A DNA stretch of 7,624 bases from Ruminococcus sp. CAG:488 (GTDB taxonomy: Bacteria; Bacillota; Clostridia; Oscillospirales; Acutalibacteraceae), in NCBI GenBank assembly GCA_000434055.1, contig HF999647.1, positions 222,873 to 230,496 of the forward strand. The letters are read 5' to 3'. This document shows positions 6,355-7,624 of the stretch, one piece after another (the first letter of the stretch is position 1; every line of letters starts with the position of its first letter). A model generated the notes under the pieces. That model worked only from the letters and a program-made list of their open reading frames with translations, did not search any database and was not told the origin of the DNA. The translations under genes and the position numbers were made by a program.

Positions 6355-7604
6355 TGAAAAAATACGGATTGTTAGGAAGAAAGCTTCTCCACAGTCTTTC
6401 TCCGGAAATTCACAGAGAGCTGGGAAATAACAGGTATGATCTTTTTCAGCTTGAACCCGATGAGCTTGACGCTTTTTTTGAAAAGCGTGACTTTGCCGGA
6501 ATCAATGTGACTTTCCCTTATAAGAAAGATGTTATGAAATACTGCGACGTTATAACTGAGTCGGCAAAGAAAATCGGCAGCGTCGATACGATCGTTGTTG
6601 ATGAAAACGGCAAACTCATAGGCGATAATTCGGAATATTTCGGATTTTGCTTTATGATAAACAAGTGTGGCATTGATGTTTCGGGCAAAAATGTGATTGT
6701 TTTCGGAACAGGCAGTGATTCTCTTACGGTTCAGGCTGTTATAAAGGACCTCGGGGCAAAGGATATTGTCACTGTTTCAAGGCAGGAGATTGAGGAGTCG
6801 GAGGATTTTTACAATCACGACGAGGTTGATATAATAATCAATACCACAGCCAACGGAATGTATCCGAATAACGGAATGAAATTTATTGAGCTTGACCGCT
6901 TTCCGAGGCTTTGCGGCGTTATGGAGCTTATCTATAACCCGAGAAGAACCCGTCTCATCTGCGATGCCGAGGACAGAGATATTCCCAATTCTGACGGACT
7001 TTCCATGCTTGTTGCTCAGGCGTATCAGACCGAGATCAAGTTTGGCAGGATTGAGCCTGATGACGAGCTTATCAGAACAACGTATAAGACGATGAGCGAC
7101 CGCAGAAAGAATATTATTCTTGTCGGACTTCCCGGCTGCGGAAAAACGACGATTGCAAAGGTTATTGCCGCTAAGCTCGGCAGACCTTGCATTGATGTTG
7201 AAAGGCTTATTTCGATGAAAGCGGGGGTTCCTCTTTCAACGGTTTACCTGGCATACGGTGAAAGATACTACCGTGAGCTTGAGACGGAGACACTTAAAAA
7301 AATAACACGCAACGGCGGTCAGGTCATTGCGTGCGAAAGCGGAGCGATACTCAGCAAGGAAAATCAGTATTATATCCGTCAGAACGGCTATGTCGTATGG
7401 CTTACCCGTGAGCTGAGCGGCTTGAAATTTGACGGTGTTCCGCTGATAAGAAATTTTGAAGCGCTCAAACGCCTTGATGATGAGAGAACTCCGATTTATA
7501 AATTCCTTGCCGATATACGGGTTGAGGTTACCGACAACGTGGAAAAAACCGTTTCCGAAATTATAAGCATAATGAATATCAAACCCACAGAGAGTATTTT
7601 ATAA
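6354..7604 (+). CDS. Fused shikimate dehydrogenase-like / shikimate kinase-like protein with altered active sites
   Basis: A 416-residue cytosolic fusion. Residues 1 to about 230 resemble AroE (3-dehydroshikimate to shikimate, NADPH): HSLSPEIH (13-20), NVTFPYK with the catalytic Lys57, NTTANGMYP, LIYNP, and GLSMLVAQAYQ with Gln222. Residues about 253-409 resemble AroK (shikimate to shikimate 3-phosphate, ATP): Walker A GLPGCGKTT (258-266), Asp281, YYRELE with Arg307, and ERTPIY with Arg378. These would be successive shikimate-pathway steps. However, the AroE Asn of GAVNT is Asp78, the catalytic Asp of NTD is Glu94, and the NADP loop GAGGA reads GTGSD. In the kinase half, the DxD is D-x-E, the shikimate-binding GGG is ESG (328-330), and the lid Arg of RPLL is Val362. 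The dehydrogenase half is also about 30 residues short. The reading frame is intact and the fold motifs are kept, so it is not a pseudogene. It may be a divergent pathway enzyme or act on another substrate; I give no symbol for that reason. Confidence 0.88.
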   Translation: MKKYGLLGRKLLHSLSPEIHRELGNNRYDLFQLEPDELDAFFEKRDFAGINVTFPYKKDVMKYCDVITESAKKIGSVDTIVVDENGKLIGDNSEYFGFCFMINKCGIDVSGKNVIVFGTGSDSLTVQAVIKDLGAKDIVTVSRQEIEESEDFYNHDEVDIIINTTANGMYPNNGMKFIELDRFPRLCGVMELIYNPRRTRLICDAEDRDIPNSDGLSMLVAQAYQTEIKFGRIEPDDELIRTTYKTMSDRRKNIILVGLPGCGKTTIAKVIAAKLGRPCIDVERLISMKAGVPLSTVYLAYGERYYRELETETLKKITRNGGQVIACESGAILSKENQYYIRQNGYVVWLTRELSGLKFDGVPLIRNFEALKRLDDERTPIYKFLADIRVEVTDNVEKTVSEIISIMNIKPTESIL

Positions 7605-7609
7605 TAAGA

Positions 7610-7624
7610 ATGCGAAAAATCGGG
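7610..7624 (+). CDS. Possible start of the next gene (cut by window edge)
   Basis: ATG at 7610 opens a frame reading MRKIG up to the window end, 5 bases after the previous stop. The only purine-rich sequence before it (AGAGAG, near 7590) is rather far away, so the start is weakly supported. Too little is present to name a product. Confidence 0.25.

Noticed and set aside
6354..7604. AroE-AroK-like fusion as a decayed pseudogene
   Set aside because: The 416-codon frame is open throughout, has a good ribosome site and keeps Lys57, Walker A, Arg307 and Arg378, so it appears to be under selection.
7605..7624. Terminator after the AroE-AroK-like gene
   Set aside because: No hairpin or T-run can be seen in the 20 remaining bases.

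Overview
The window looks like a stretch of chromosome from a low-to-moderate GC Firmicute, probably a gut Clostridium of the Ruminococcus/Oscillospiraceae type. This rests on strong purine-rich GGAGG-type ribosome sites, sigma-A-like promoters with 17-base spacers, tightly packed operons, a Clostridia-style sirtuin, a Nim-like flavin protein, and a Lys/Thr-rich secreted protein. The assignment is inference; no rRNA or other marker gene is present.

Layout: two divergent transcription units meet at a 211-base control region (1031-1241). Leftward runs a sirtuin gene (287-1030), followed after 13 bases by a pyridoxamine-phosphate-oxidase/NimA-like gene (1-273) that leaves the window at the left edge. 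It seems to start at TTG, with its ribosome site lying over the sirtuin stop codon. Rightward runs a close-packed unit of four complete genes: a GT4-type glycosyltransferase (1242-2423), a cytosolic GH38 alpha-mannosidase (2434-5466), a secreted membrane-anchored protein with a TTK repeat (5482-6354), and a two-domain protein with a shikimate dehydrogenase-like half fused to a shikimate kinase-like half (6354-7604). A further gene may begin at 7610. Each direction has a good promoter (TTGATA-17-TATAAT leftward, TTGACT-17-TATAAT rightward). The 59 bases between the two -35 boxes hold a repeated AATTCGCAAA.

How the genes may work together: the rightward genes are separated by 1-base overlaps or gaps of 10-15 bases, so they are probably co-transcribed and partly translationally coupled. 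A glycosyltransferase and a mannosidase made from one message suggest building and trimming of a mannose-containing glycan or glycoconjugate. The secreted protein could act at the cell surface. The terminal AroE-AroK-like fusion keeps the family folds and many key residues but has changes at several substrate and catalytic positions in both halves. Either it is a divergent shikimate-pathway enzyme or it works on another substrate. That protein and its odd partners are the most interesting part of the window. No mobile element, CRISPR array, RNA gene or clear terminator was seen.
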